A DNA stretch of 64,000 nucleotides, taken from positions 458,501 to 522,500 of the forward strand of contig WARS01000022.1 in NCBI GenBank assembly GCA_008933995.1, in the 5' to 3' direction. Shown here in pieces: positions 11,501 through 24,800 of the stretch. Made by a program: the position numbers and the translations under genes. This stretch comes from Datnioides undecimradiatus. Its lineage: Eukaryota; Chordata; Actinopteri; Lobotiformes; Datnioididae. The notes under the pieces are model-generated. The model was not told the DNA's origin. It searched no databases and worked only from the letters and a program-made list of their open reading frames with translations. The first letter of the stretch is position 1, and every line of letters begins with the position of its first letter.

Positions 11501-14500
11501 AGCTCATCACTACTATTCTTATTGTGCAGATACATCCTCATCTCTGCTCTTATGTTATCATTTATCAAGCCTGTTATGATGGACTGAGAACATTGGCTAT
11601 GAACTAGCTCCCTGTTATATTTCAGGCCAGATTGGGCACGCTCAGATGCAAACAAGACCTTTTGGCGCAGATCAAGTACTTGGACTGATCAAGTGCCGTT
11701 TCACCCAGCCCTGTACAGCTTTTGCCAGTTGTTGGTACAGTACAGTTGCATCTTTTTCTGCATAGTGGGCTCTTAATATTTGTCTGAGAGTGGTTAGGGT
11801 TAGATCCGTTTTCCCCTCCAAATAGCTCCTCAGTTTCAAGTTGGGATTTACGGCATGTATCACAGCCTCCATAATTTCCACTTCTGGATAGCCCTTTCTC
11901 AGACCACTTTCAATCGGGTGTTCAAGGCTGGTAAAGCTCAAAGTGTCTTTTGATGTTGACTCACCAACATGTCCATTTATTCTGAAGTCCTTTCTGAATC
12001 CACTAGAAGACCAGCAGCTGTTGCTCCTGGGGTCTCTGCCTCTGCTTTGAGGCCCCTCATCACGTGCTGTCTCCCAGTCGATCTGTGTCGTTGGCGCCGG
12101 CAGAAACGGTGTGCGGTCCCCCTGTTGTCCTCCCGACGCGGGCCATGCTGAGTGAGCCGTCTTCTCCCCTCCTCCGTCAGCCACCGGTGAAGAGATGAGT
12201 GGCGCTGCTCCCACGTTGTTGGTCTCCGCCAGGTTCTCCCGCAGACCGTTGAGTGTGTCGTTCAGTTCCAAAAGCACAGACAGGCCTTCGTCCTCCCTCT
12301 CCAAAAACGTGTCACGTTCACTAAACTTTACAATGTGCTTAACGAGTGTATGGCGAGTTTTGTGTTTAATGTCCTCAGAGTCTTTTCCGGCGATTTTACA
12401 GTACTCACAAACTTGGTGCAGTTCTTTCACAGTCAGTCCGAGCAGTGTAGCTTCTATTTCCAACAAAACTCTTCTCGGTGCTCCGACATCTTGCTCGTAA
12501 CATTGTTCAACAGTCAACACTTGGAACAACAACAAAACGGGACGGTGTCATACTAGCTAACGTTAGCTCACTTAGTTGACTTGCTGCTCTCACACGTCCA
12601 ACGCTACCGCTTTTTTCCGTGTTGAAAAATGCGTCTGCCTTGAAGTAATGTCCATCATGATCTCGGTGGAACCTCCAAAATGTTACACCACTCAAGCGAC
12701 AACAGTATGGTGCAGAAATGAGTTCACCTTTATTACTTAACAGCAGGACTGACAAAAAAACTTCTGACCGTTAATGCAGCACCGGGTACACCCTTTTTCA
12801 TGGCTGCGCAGACTCCGTCTAACCCCCAACAACAAAAAACTCTCTCCTACTTCTACTACTCGGCTGACAGTCATTTTTTTCACTGCCTCTGCCCCCTGCT
12901 GGCAAGCGTAATTAAACATACTCAAACAACAGAGCTGAAACTGTCTGTATATTGCTGAATAAGAATAAATATAACTATAAAACAAAACAATATTTTCTTC
13001 GGGTGCACTCTCTCTGATTGGTCAGTGTGTGATCATTGGGGCGGGGCCCTGCGGTCTGAGGACGGCGGTGGAATTGAGCTTTATGGGAGCTCGGGTGGTG
13101 CTGCTGGAGAAGAGAGACTCCTTCTCCAGGAACAACGTGCTCCACCTGTGGCCCTTCACCATCCACGACCTTCGCGCTCTTGGTGCCAAAAAGTTCTATG
13201 GGAAGTTCTGCGCCGGCTCCATCGACCACATCAGTGAGTATGTGATCCATTACACCTGGTCAGAATACCCCATCCACCTATCAGCACCACCTCTTTCCTG
13301 TCCACAGGTATCCGTCAGCTGCAGCTGGTGCTGCTGAAGGTTGCCTTACTGTTGGGGGTCGAAGTCCACGTCAACGTGGAGTTTAAAAACCTGGTGGAGC
13401 CACCGGAGGATCAGCACAGACGCAGTGAGATCCACCAGAAGCAGAAACACAACACACACTTTAGAATACTTCATATCTGAAGGAGTTGCAGCTCCACAGT
13501 CAAACAACAAATAAAGACGTGAAATCAACAAACCGTCAAAGTGTCGATGTCCGTGTCACACTTTAACTTGTGTCACGAGTCAGAAAACTTAAAATTCAGA
13601 TTAAATGTTTATGAACAAACTATACAGTAAGCCTGTTCTGTTCACCTGCTGTAACATACACACAAACACACACACCTGTCCACCTGTTTACCTGTCTACC
13701 TGTGCAGAGGTGGGCTGGAGAATGGAGGTGAAACCAAAGTCTCATCCTGCCAATCAGCTGGAATTTGATGTCATCATTGGAGCAGACGGGCGCAGGAACA
13801 CACTGCCAGGTTCGCCGCCATCAGCTCAGTGCACAGCTTTGGCGTGCTGTCATGCTGAACACCACATGCTAAGTATTAGATCATGTATATTTGTCGCCAC
13901 TGTAGAGCCGGCGTTCAGAGGAACACCCCTCAGATTTAGGTTTCAGCCTCAGCTGCCTGATACAGTTTGAAGTATTCAGACTTTATTTCTGTAGCACACG
14001 GCCTTTCATGATGCGACGACCGTCGAAGGTTTTTGAATATATTCCTGCTGAACTGACAGGTTTCAGGCGTAAGGAATTCAGGGGGAAGTTGGCGATCGCC
14101 ATCACAGCAAACTTTAAGAACAGAAACACCACGGCTGAGGCCAAAGTGGAGGAGATCAGCGGTGTGGCTTTCATCTTCAACCAGAGGTTCTTCCAGGACC
14201 TACGACAGGAAACTGGTAGGAACGCCTCAGAAGGTCTTTGTGGGACTAATACTGTGTCTGAGCTCCTCGGGCTCTTACCTCTGACTCTTTCAGGCATCGA
14301 CCTGGAGAACATCGTCTACTACAAAGACGACACTCACTACTTTGTGATGACGGCCAAGAAGCAGAGTCTGTTGGAGAAAGGAGTCATCAAACAGGTAAAA
14401 CACACACCTGGGCTTGGCAGTGACGAGCGAGAAAGGTGAGTGAACTGAAAGTGTCTGTTCCTACTGAATCAGGACTTTGCAGACACTGAGCAGCTCCTTT

Positions 14501-15830
14501 CTCGGGGGAATGTCGACCAGAATGCATTGCAGTCGTATGCTTGCGAGGCCGCCGACTTCTCCACCAATCACCAGCTGCCATCTCTGGACTTTGCCATGAA
14601 TCACTACGGTCAGCCGGATGTCGCCATGTTCGACTTCACCTGCATGTACGCGTCCGAGAACGCTGCCATGGTTCGCCAGCGCCACGGACACCAGCTGCTG
14701 GTCACACTGGTGGGAGACAGCCTGCTGGAGGTGAGACAGATGATGGCGGAGGTGAGACAGATGATGATGGTGCAAGTGAGATAGATGATGGCAGAGGTGA
14801 GACAGATGATGGCGGGGGTGAGACAGATGATGACAGAGGTGAGACAGATGATGGTGGAGGTGAGACAGACGTTTACAGCAATGACCACTGCCTGTCTGTC
14901 TGTCCTCCTGTCTGTCTGCAGCCTTTCTGGCCAATGGGAACGGGGATAGCTCGAGGGTTCCTGGCAGCTCTGGACTCAGCCTGGATGATACGCAGCTGGT
15001 CTCAGGGAGCAGCTCCTCTGGACGTCCTGGCAGAGAGGTCGGCATAGCTCCTCAATACATACCATCAATACATATCATCAATACATACCATCAATACATA
15101 CCATCAATATAAATTATCAGTAAATATCATGATGTCTGTCTGTCCCCTGTCTGCCTGTTCCTTGCCTGTCTGCCTGCCTGTCTGTCTCCTGTCTGCCTGT
15201 CCCCTGTCTGTCTGTCTGTCCCTTGCCTGTCTGTCCTCTGTCTGTCTGCCTGTCTGTCCCTTGCCTGTCTGTCTGTGCCTTGCCTGTCTGTCTGTCTCTC
15301 AGGGAGAGTGTGTACCGTCTCCTCGCTCAGACAACTCCAGAGAACCTGCAGAAGAACTTCAGTCTGTTTACAGTCGATCCAGCAACGAGATACATGAACA
15401 TCAACCGTCTGCTCATCGCACCTGCTCAGGTACGCAGCCGTGGTCCTGATGACAAACATCAAACAGTAAACAGTTTGTTTGGAGAGGATAATAAAACGTG
15501 TCCTTGTTTCCATCACTCTGATGAAATGATCATAAACTATTATGTTCTTGTTGTGAAGGCAGCAGATAAATACATCAACAGCCCAACAGTTTTTCAATTC
15601 AATTCAGTTTTATTTATATAGCACCAGTTCACAACAAAAGTCATCTCAGGGCACTTTACAAACAGAGCGGGTCTAGACCACACTCATTACTATTAATTAC
15701 ACCCAACAGTTCCACCATGAGCAAGCACTTGGCAACAGTGGCAAGGAAAAACTTCCTTTTAACAGGCAGAAACCTTGGGCAGATCCTGGCTCTAGGTGGA
15801 TGGCCATCTGCCTTGACCGGTTGGGGGGAA

Positions 15831-15862
<32 letters not shown>

Positions 15863-18800
15863 GAGGGAGGAGGGGGAGAGAGAGAGAGAGATAAGAGGGG
15901 GAGAGAGAGAAAATACATCTTGTCAAAGACAGACAGATATACGGGAGTACATAACTGTAGACGACAACTGGCAGAATGGTAGGACAACAGAGTCCTAACT
16001 ATGGGAACTATTTACAATACAATATAGAATAATGATAATAAGTGGCAGCAGAGGACACGGGGCAGGTGGTGGAGCCACAGATCAGATGTTCAGCTCTGGA
16101 GCCACAGGTATCTGCAGAGAAGTACAGAGAGAGAGACCAGAGAGAAACAAGCACAGCACTAGGGGAGAGAGGACACAGAGTTAATGGTTAATCTGTGATG
16201 GTTAAAATGAGTTTGAGGAGAGAGAGGGGAGAGGAGGAATGTGGAGACGATCATGGGATGTCCCCCAGCAGCCTCGGCCTATAGCAGCATAACTAAGGGG
16301 TGGCATGGAGGGGTAGTTTAGACTATGGGTGTAGTTCACATGGTAACTAGAGCTAGCTTTAAGCTCTACTTTAAAAGTAGAGAGGGTGTCTGCCTCTCAG
16401 ACCCAGACTGGCAGCTGGTTCCACAGGAGAGGAGCCTGACAGCTAAAGGCTCGGCCTTCCATTCTACTTTTGGAGATTCTGGGAACCACAAGCAAACCTG
16501 CACTCTGGGAGCGAAGTGATCTGTTGGGGTAATAGGGACTTAGCATCTCATTGAAGTACAATGGAGCTTGGCCATTAAGGGCCTTGTAGGTAAGGAGAAG
16601 GACTATAAAATCTATTCTGGACTTTACAGGAAGCCAGTGAAGAGAAGCTAAAACTGGAGAAATATGATCTCTCTTGCTAATTCCCATCAGAACCCTTGCA
16701 GCAGCATTTTGGATGAGGCCTCGCAGTGAGCTAGTCGGACAACCCGACAACAAGGAATTCCAATAGTCCAGCCTTGAGGTAACAAATGCGTGGACTAGCT
16801 TTTTGGCGTCACTTTTGGACAGGATACTCCTAATCTTAGCTATGTTGCGCAAGTGAAAGAAGGCAGTTCTAGTGACCTGCCTAATATGGGACTGATAGAA
16901 CATATCCTGGTCAAATATGACTCCCAGGTTCCTCACGGTAGAACAGAACTGGAGGCCAGGGTAACACCATCCAAACGAGGTCAGATAACCTGTCTCTGAG
17001 GTGTTTAGGCCCAAACAAAATCACCTCAGTTTTGTCTGTATTTAGAAGCAAAAAATTATAAGTCATCCAGGCCTTAATGTCTGTCAGACATGTCTGAAAT
17101 CTGACTAATTGATTCGTTTCTTCCGGCTTCATAGATAAATATAGCTGTGTAACAGTAACACAGCAAAAACAACTGCTGGTTTCATCCTTACAGGTGAGAC
17201 ACCTAGTGGACACCGGAGAGGAGGCGGGGCTAAACACAGGCTGTGCTGACATCATCCGTCTGCCATCACCCAGATTCCTCAGACAAGGTCAATGTCAATT
17301 AAACCTCACCTGATTGGTCTCCTGTCTCGTCCCTTCTGATCTGATTGGTCTCCTGTCTCGTTCCCTCTGATCTGATTTGTCTCTTCCTCTCTGACAGATT
17401 CTTTCTCTCAGTCCAACAAGTTGCTGACTTGGTGTCAAGAGCAGACTCGTGGTTACCGTGGCGTTGCCATTAGCGACCTGACTACTTCCTGGAAGAGTGG
17501 CCTGGCTCTCTGTGCATTGATTCATCGATATCGACCCAATCTCATGTAAAACTCTTCACCCCGACCTGATTGCGACAATGATGATGCAGGTTTGACTTCC
17601 TGTTTCCTGTTGTCCTAACTTCCTGTCTGTCCTCAGTGACTTCGACTCTCTGGACGAGTCGTCAGTGGAAGACAACACTCGGCTCGGCTTCGACGTGGCT
17701 GAACGAGAGTTTGGGATTTCTCCTCTGATGACGGCGGAGGAGATGTCGTCTGTCGGGGAACCGGACTCTCTGTCGATGGTGATGTACCTGAGCCAGTTCT
17801 ACCAGCTGCTCAAAGACACAGCGCCCCCTGCTGGTGAGACACACCTACGACCTGACAAAGGTCAGACACAGACACACACACAGACACACACAGATACACA
17901 CGCACACACACACACACAGATACACAAACACACAGATGCACAAACACAGACACACACACACAGACGCACAAACACAGACATACACAGACACACAAACACA
18001 CACACACACACAGATGCACAAACACAGACGCACAAACACAGACACAAGCCTGTTATCGTGGTTCTGTCTCTCCGACGTTCTCTTCATGTTTCAGGTTCTC
18101 TGAGTCACAGCTCTGACCTGAGATCAGCTCTCATCACTCCGGCCTCCGTGCTCAGCCGACTGGGACACAGTCCGTCCAGGAAGAGGAACCCGAAGGTCCG
18201 ACAGCTCCTTGGTTACTCTAAATACTCTAATTACTCTAAATTACTCTAACTTCTCTTAATTACTTTGTCTTTATTAATCTGTCAATACTTACTTTCTCTG
18301 TCTCCTCTGTCCTGTCTCTTCGGTCCTCGTCGTGTCTCCTCTGTCCTGTCTCCTCGGTTCTGTCTCCTTGATCCCGTCTCCTCTCTTCTCGGCCCTGTCT
18401 CCTCGGCCCTGTCTTCTCTGTCCTGTCTCCTCGGTCCTCGTCCTGTCTCCTCTGTCCTCGTGGTGTCTCCTTTGTCCTGTCTCCTCGGTCCTGTCTCCTC
18501 ATCCTGTCTCCTCTGTCCTGTCTTCTTGGTCCTGTCTCCTCGGTTCTCGGTCCTGTCTCCTTGTCCTGTCTCCTCTATCCTGTCTCCTCGGTCCTCTGCA
18601 GAGGGAGGCTCGTGGTAAAAGGAGGAGGACGAGTCGGGTGTGTTGGGACCAGCAGGAGGTCGGCGCTGATGCTTTAGTTCCTGAGTTTTAGGAGGAAACA
18701 TTGGTTTCACTCTTCAGTTCATTCATTCATTCATTTCAGTTCATTTTCTGTTTAAATAAAGTTCTTTCTTCCAGTCATGTGACCTGAACACTGATGTCGA

Positions 18801-21800
18801 CAGCCATGTGTGTGATGAGGCATTTGTGGGCGGGTCCAGTGGCTCCAGAGTGCGTCTGATGGCCAATCAGCTGCAGGCGAAGCTGGACGAGAGCTGGACT
18901 TCCTGCAGGAGCTCCTCCTCTTCTACGGCAGCAGCTTTAAGGTGGCAGGTGAGATCAGAATGACGTCATGAATGTACTGAGATCTTTGCTGATCAGAACA
19001 ATAAGAGAGAGTTCAGTCATGTGACTCAGGACAGACGAAGGAACCAGATGCAGAGTCTGAACATTGACATTTTAACATTAGCTAATAATTAGACTGAAAT
19101 ATGCGAATCAGAGTCCCAGGGATGATTTACTGTGTGTGTGTCGAACAACAGGGGGAGCTGTCCTCCAGCCTCACTCCAAACACACAATCTGCAGACTGTC
19201 AGCAGGCTGCGACTGCACCTCACTCGTCATCATGGAGACCGGTAAAGACTGGTAGTCAGTAGAAACCAGCAGGAACCAATAGGAACTAGTAAAAACCAGT
19301 AGAAACTAGCAGGAACCAGTAGGAACCAATAGGAACCAGTAGAAACCAGCAGGTGGGTCCAAGTGTTTCCATGGAAACCACCATGGTTGCATGATATGAA
19401 TCAATCAAACACACAAACAGTTCAAATGAAACTCTTACCTTACTTAATCTCTTGATTAATAATTATTACTTGTTAATGTTTTCTTGTTTATGACCATCAG
19501 TCAATCGACCTGTAATGTGTCTGCCTTCATCACCAAGCTACTTTCAGATGAAGGTTCGATGTCAGAAGATATCGATGTACTCATGATGATCAGTTACTGA
19601 AAACACAGTTATGGGTTTTATTGATAGTTTAGGTCCATGATGAACACACCCTGCAGCTCAGGAATGGGACAGGTTGACAGTTTCAGCTTCAAAGATCCAA
19701 ATCTCTCGCCGTGTTTACAGCATCACATCATAATGAGACGTGATGTGCGTTATCAGCTTCCTGCCGGTCTTTGGATGGGTGAAGGCTCTCGTTGTCCCTC
19801 AGGTTCCCCCTGAAGCAGCTTCATGTTTCTGCAGTGATGGTGGCTGCTGCTGAACCAGGATGCTTTCAGTCAGTAACCTGCAGGAACAGTTCACTACTTC
19901 CTCCTGACAGCAGGAAATACTCCAGTAGCAGTGCTTTTAAGATTACACTGTCCAATTGTAAATGTCCGTGTGTCCTGTTTGTCTCGTGGAAACGCCTCAT
20001 CAGAGGAAACGAACGCTGCAGCAGGAGCAGATGAGTTTTCGATTTAAGGAGAAGATCAAGTCTCAGACTGTGCTCAGCGGGGAGGAGCAGGTACAGCACT
20101 GGAGTGCATTGTGGGTATCTGTGCTGGTGGTGTTCAGTGTTTGTGGGTGTGTTGTGGATCTCTGAGCGTCTTTTGTGTTGATGTTGAAATGAAACCTGGA
20201 GGTCTAACGTCTCATCGTTCCTCCTCGGGCTGTGTTCGTCCTCTGAGCCGCTGTGTCAGCAGTTCTGCAGGGCACACGAACCATGTGATCAATCTGCAGA
20301 TCAATATCCAACAGTCCTCACTGTGCATCACATGAATGGGTCCCATTGAAGGGAGCAGAGCTGACTTCAGATCAGCCTGCAGCTCAGACAAACAGCTGGA
20401 CTTCCCCCTCCATCTGCTGACTCAACCAAACCTTATTTTAGTCCCAATCAAAAGTCACTATTGAGCACAGATGAGGAATCTGACCCCACTGACCCCTGAC
20501 AGCTGCTGTACCGCCGAAAACATATTACTGCTGACTGAACGTCAGCAGATACTGGACAGGTCTCCCAGAATGCATTTCACCCCGACCAACAGTGAGCAGG
20601 TTTACAGTCTCTGCTATTGTTTCTCTTTATTACATTTTGATGTTTTCGGAGTGAATGAAGAAATTTTTATATCAGTGTATCAGTGTGCGTGTGTCTGTGT
20701 GTGTGTCGGTGTGTGTCTGTGTGTATGTCGGTGTGTGTCAGTGTGTGTGTCTGTGTGTATGTCGGTGTGTGTCTGTGTGTGTGTCACTGTGTGTGTTTGT
20801 GTGTGTCGGTGTGTGTCAGTGTGTGTGTCAGTGTGTGTGTCACTGTGTGTGTTTGTGTGTGTCAGTGTGTGTGTCAGTGTCTATTGTGTGTATCAGTGTA
20901 TTGTGTGTGTGTGTGTCTGTGTGTCAGTGTGTCAGTGTGTCTGAGTGTATCGTGCGTGTCAGTGTGTGTCTGAGTGTATTGTGTGTGTCTGTGTGTGTTG
21001 TGTGTCAGTGTGTGTCTGAGTGTATCGTGCGTGTCAGTGTGTGTCTGAGTGTATTGTGTGTGTCAGTGGGTCAGTGTGTGTCTGAGTGTATTGTGTGTGC
21101 CAGTGTGTGTCTGTGTGTCTCAGTTCTTCTCACGACGTTCGACATCAAAATGTCTGTGGACTGACCACAGTACTTAACCTGTCTGCCTGCCTGCCTGCCT
21201 GCCTGTCTGTCTGATCCAAGTGTCTGCAGATATACACTGGTGGAGTGAGCTCATTGGCCAAGCAGATAACCAATCGGATTCAGAGTCAGGAGGAAGTGAT
21301 CTCGGTAAGAATCTGATTGGTTCACTTTGTGAAGGTCACGTGATAATGCTGCTGATGGCAGTGAGACAGGCTCAAAAGCCCCAGAATAAGTGAGACAGGC
21401 TGAAGGATCAATACACAGCATCAATAACCTGAGAATCAATACACAGCATCAGTAACCTGAGGATCAATACACAGCATCAATAACGTGAGGATCAATACAC
21501 AGCATGTCTGTGTATTGATATGTCTGTCTGTCTGTCAGTGACCTGTCTGTCTGTCAGTGACCTGTCTGTCTGTCTGTCAGTCAACGACCTGTCTGTCAGG
21601 CAGTGACCTGTCTGTCTGTTTGTCAGTCAGTGACCTGTCTGTCTGTCTGTCAGGCAGTGACCTGTCTGTCTCTCAGTTCTCAGGCTGCAGTGACGTGTGC
21701 TTCTTCTGTCAGAGGAGGGTTTATCTGATGGAGCGTTTGAGTGCTGAAGGTTTTTTCTTCCATCGAAGTTGTTTCCAGTGTTTCCACTGCAGCAACACAC

Positions 21801-24800
21801 TCCGACCAGCAGCATACGCCTTCGACCAGCACAGTGGTAAGTGAACACACCATCATCATCATACATCATCATCACCAACATCACCAACATCACCATCACC
21901 ATCATCATCATCACTATCACCACCATCATCATCATACATCATCATCACCAACACCATCATCACCATCATCATCGTCATCATCATACATCATCATCACCAA
22001 CACCATCATCACCATCATCATCGTCATCATCATACATCATCATCACCAACACCATCGTCACCATCACCACCACCATCATCATCATCATCATCATACATCA
22101 TCATCACCAACACCATCATCACCATCATCATCACCATCATCACCATCACCACCACCATCATCACCACGTGCTGTCAGTCTGTTGTGTTGTTCCTGCTGCA
22201 GTGTTGAACTCATGGCTGTATTCACACGTTCACTGCATGAGGCTTCTTTATGAACACACACAGCTTTAACAAACTGTGTGTGTGTGTGTCTCTGTGTGTG
22301 ATTTCATTGAACTGACCAATGGGAAGAGAGAAACAGGTGTAGTGAGCAGGTGTGGTCCTGGATCAGCTGTCGCATGTCGTTCCACACCGATCACTGCTGC
22401 TCACCACACACCACTGGTTAACCACATGATGCTGTCATGTGACCTCTGTGTGTGTGTTACTGTCACTGTGTGTGTGTTCATGTATTTCGGTCCCACAAAG
22501 CGCATATTGTGTGTTTGAGCTCTGGGAAAAACAAGATCTCCTGTTTACATGGTTAACTCTCAGCAGCCAATCAAAGCGCTGTGGTCACATGACCAGAGTT
22601 TGAAGTTGGAGGCGGGATTTAGTTTGAACATTGGTATAAAGTCAACATGAAGCTCGGTTGCTGCTCACACGTCTGCAGACGATGAAGATACGACACAAGA
22701 AGAGCTGGTCCTGGGAGCTGTAGCACACACGTGTGTGTCCCCGTGTGATGCATTTGTCCCTGTATTCTTTCAAACGTGTTCTCTCAGATGTGTTCTCTCA
22801 GACATGTTCTCTCTGATGCGTTCTCTCAGACATGTTCTCTCAGATGTGTTCTCCTTTTGTCTCAGGGAGGTTCTACTGTCTCCAGCACTTCGACTCCCGC
22901 CTCAGCGCTCAGACCCTAAGGAAGAGGTCGACTCCACCTGACAGAGCAGCTTCTCAGCGAACGTCCATAGTAAGAGAACGTTAGACTCAGGACGACAGTA
23001 AATTACTCTGACTAACGAGCTTCGTTGGTTCAACAGGAGGAAACTGTTCAGATAAACAACAGCAATCTAGAGTGTGATCAGAGTAAACACTGTGACCTGT
23101 TACCTGCCTGTTACCTGTCCATTGGCTTGTGTCTCACCTGTCTGGTCAGGTTTGTCTCCTCACAGGTCGGTTTTGACTCATCTCATGTGAACTCTTTGTT
23201 TCTCTGCAGGCATCTGTTGGCGCAGCTCCTTCGCTGTCCTCTGCTGACCGTCGGCGGTCCTCAGGTGAGTTAACGTAACCTGTGTCGTCTTTTCAGTCTT
23301 CATACCTGTTCACACTGAGCGTGCTCTTTAAACTGGAATCAATGTGGGCTTTAGTGTGTGTGTGTTTTTGTGTGTGTTTGTGTGTGTGTGTGGCTGTGCT
23401 GGTGTGTTTGCAGCTGTTTCTGTGATGGCGGCCATGCCCGAGAGGATCGAGCTGGAAAACTACAGCTGCAGCTCGACGAAGGTTGAGGCAGAGCTGCAGG
23501 AGGAGGTCGAGGAGCCTGAGGAGGTGTCAGAGGAGACGCTGAACCGGTTCAACCTGAGTCTGGATGAGAAACCTGACCTCAGGTCCAGGTCAGAGCCGAC
23601 GCTGTGGAAGATCATTAATGCCAGAAAAGATGGAGATGTGTGAATGTTTGTTATTGTCATCTTAATAACAAACATTAACCCCATTATCGGGCAAGTGACC
23701 ATATTTGAGCTCTTACGCACATGTTGAAAACTTAATTTTTTTTCACAATGTTACAAAAGTAAAATGGTCATGTTATGTGCTCCAACAACACTCTGGGGTT
23801 GAAATTTACATACAAGTATTTCAATAGGTGCCCTTTAAAGGGTTAAGAAATACTCCCAGGGAAATGTGTAATATAATTTCATCTTTTACAACAAATTACA
23901 ACAAATTCAATTCAAACTGCAGAATTCAGGTTAAAGCTAGCGTCAGAATTGTAAATCTAAACAATGCCCTCTGCTGTCAGACTCATGTCTTTAAAATCAA
24001 AACATAGACTTCATCACTTTGACTATGTTTGTTGCATGTTGTGTTACGTTGTCATCCACGTGTTTTCCTGTGTTTCACTGTGTTTTCCTGTGTTTCACTG
24101 TGTTTTCCTGTGTTTCGCTGTTTTCCTGTGTTTCGCTGTGTTTCACTGTTTCACTGTGTTTCACTGTGTTTCGCTGTTTCACTGTGTTTCGCTGTTTCAC
24201 TGTGTTTCGCTGTGTTTCACTGTGTTTTCCTGTGTCTCGCTGTGTTTCACTGTGTTTTCCTGTGTCTCACTGTGTTTTCCTGTGTTTTCCTGTGTTTCAC
24301 TGTTTTCCTGTGTTTTCCTGTGTTTCCCTGTGTTTCGCTGTGTTTCGCTGTGTTTCACTGTGTTTCGCTGTTTCACTGTGTTTCGCTGTGTTTCAGTTTT
24401 CCTGTGTTTTCCTGTGTTTTCCTGTGTTTCGCTGTGTTTTCCTGTGTTTTCCTGTGTTTCACTGTGTTTTCCTGTGTTTCACTGTGTTTCGCTGTGTTTC
24501 ACTGTGTTTCGCTGTTTCACTGTATTTTGCTGTTTCACTGTTTCGCTGTGTTTTCCTGTGTCTCGCTGTGTTTCCCTGTGTTTCGCTGTGTTTCACTGTG
24601 TTTCGCTGTTTCACTGTGTTTCACTGTGTTTCACTGTGTTTCGCTGTTTCACTGTGTTTCGCTGTGTTTCAGTTTTCCTGTGTTTCGCTGTGTTTTCCTG
24701 TGTTTCGCTGTCTTTCACTATGTTTAGCTGTGTGCAGTCGTATTTTGCTGCATTTATCTGGCAGCACTGATTTGCCATACCTCAGCGACGCCCTCCCTAC

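Larger units (their letters stand above)
6870..13007 (-). mobile_element. Ty3/gypsy LTR retrotransposon, degenerate
   Basis: A complete but broken LTR retrotransposon lies in the mical3 intron between exons ending 6684 and starting 13026, in antisense. Two LTRs of about 328 bp (6870-7198 and 12681-13007) start TGTTACACC on the plus strand. Minus-strand order is LTR, primer-binding site, gag, RT, RNase H, integrase, LTR, the gypsy order with integrase last. The protease and the RT catalytic core are not visible. gag and pol are split over several frames and a LINE tail is inserted between gag and RT, so it cannot move on its own. Positions 7199-8158 are AT-rich internal sequence with no recognised coding motif. 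No clear target-site duplication was found. Confidence 0.93.
13026..15429 (+). other. mical3: mical3 FAD monooxygenase exons
   Basis: Eight exons read in phase: 13026-13233, 13308-13424, 13708-13809, 14060-14215, 14294-14394, 14473-14730, 14922-15037 and 15303-15429. They contain the GxGxxG dinucleotide fold ([13 protein letters not shown]), [19 protein letters not shown], the DG motif ([13 protein letters not shown]) and the GD motif with flavin-contact segment ([20 protein letters not shown]). These are the catalytic signatures of MICAL enzymes and all key glycines are kept, so the domain looks functional. Confidence 0.95.
18095..21301 (+). other. mical3: mical3 post-CH linker exons
   Basis: Likely exons are 18095-18195 ([20 protein letters not shown]), 18602-18658 (GKRRRTSR, a basic nuclear-signal-like cluster as in MICAL2/3), 18775-18948 ([16 protein letters not shown], the counterpart of MICAL3 KVKYMATQLLAKFEE), about 20034-20090 ([15 protein letters not shown]) and about 21227-21301 ([20 protein letters not shown], a MICAL2/3-type segment). 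An exon around 19152-19242 is possible. The exact set here is less certain than for the enzyme domains, because several pieces are short and both frames stay open in 18775-18948. Confidence 0.6.

Noticed and set aside
12660-12677. Match to the end of tRNA-Gln, considered as a tRNA gene
   Set aside because: Only the last 18 bases match, adjacent to an LTR, which is a primer-binding site; no cloverleaf sequence precedes it.
6870-13007. An envelope gene that would make the LTR element an endogenous retrovirus
   Set aside because: No envelope-like frame is present between integrase and the 3' LTR; the roughly 960 bases there are AT-rich with stops.
18903-18948. Alternative frame [19 protein letters not shown] at the end of a mical3 linker exon
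   Set aside because: Open and protein-like, but the phase from the preceding [11 protein letters not shown] segment leads to the other frame; left undecided and not annotated separately.
21741-22269. His-rich frames that could suggest a metal-binding protein
   Set aside because: Direct product of the CAT/CAC microsatellite after the first LIM donor.
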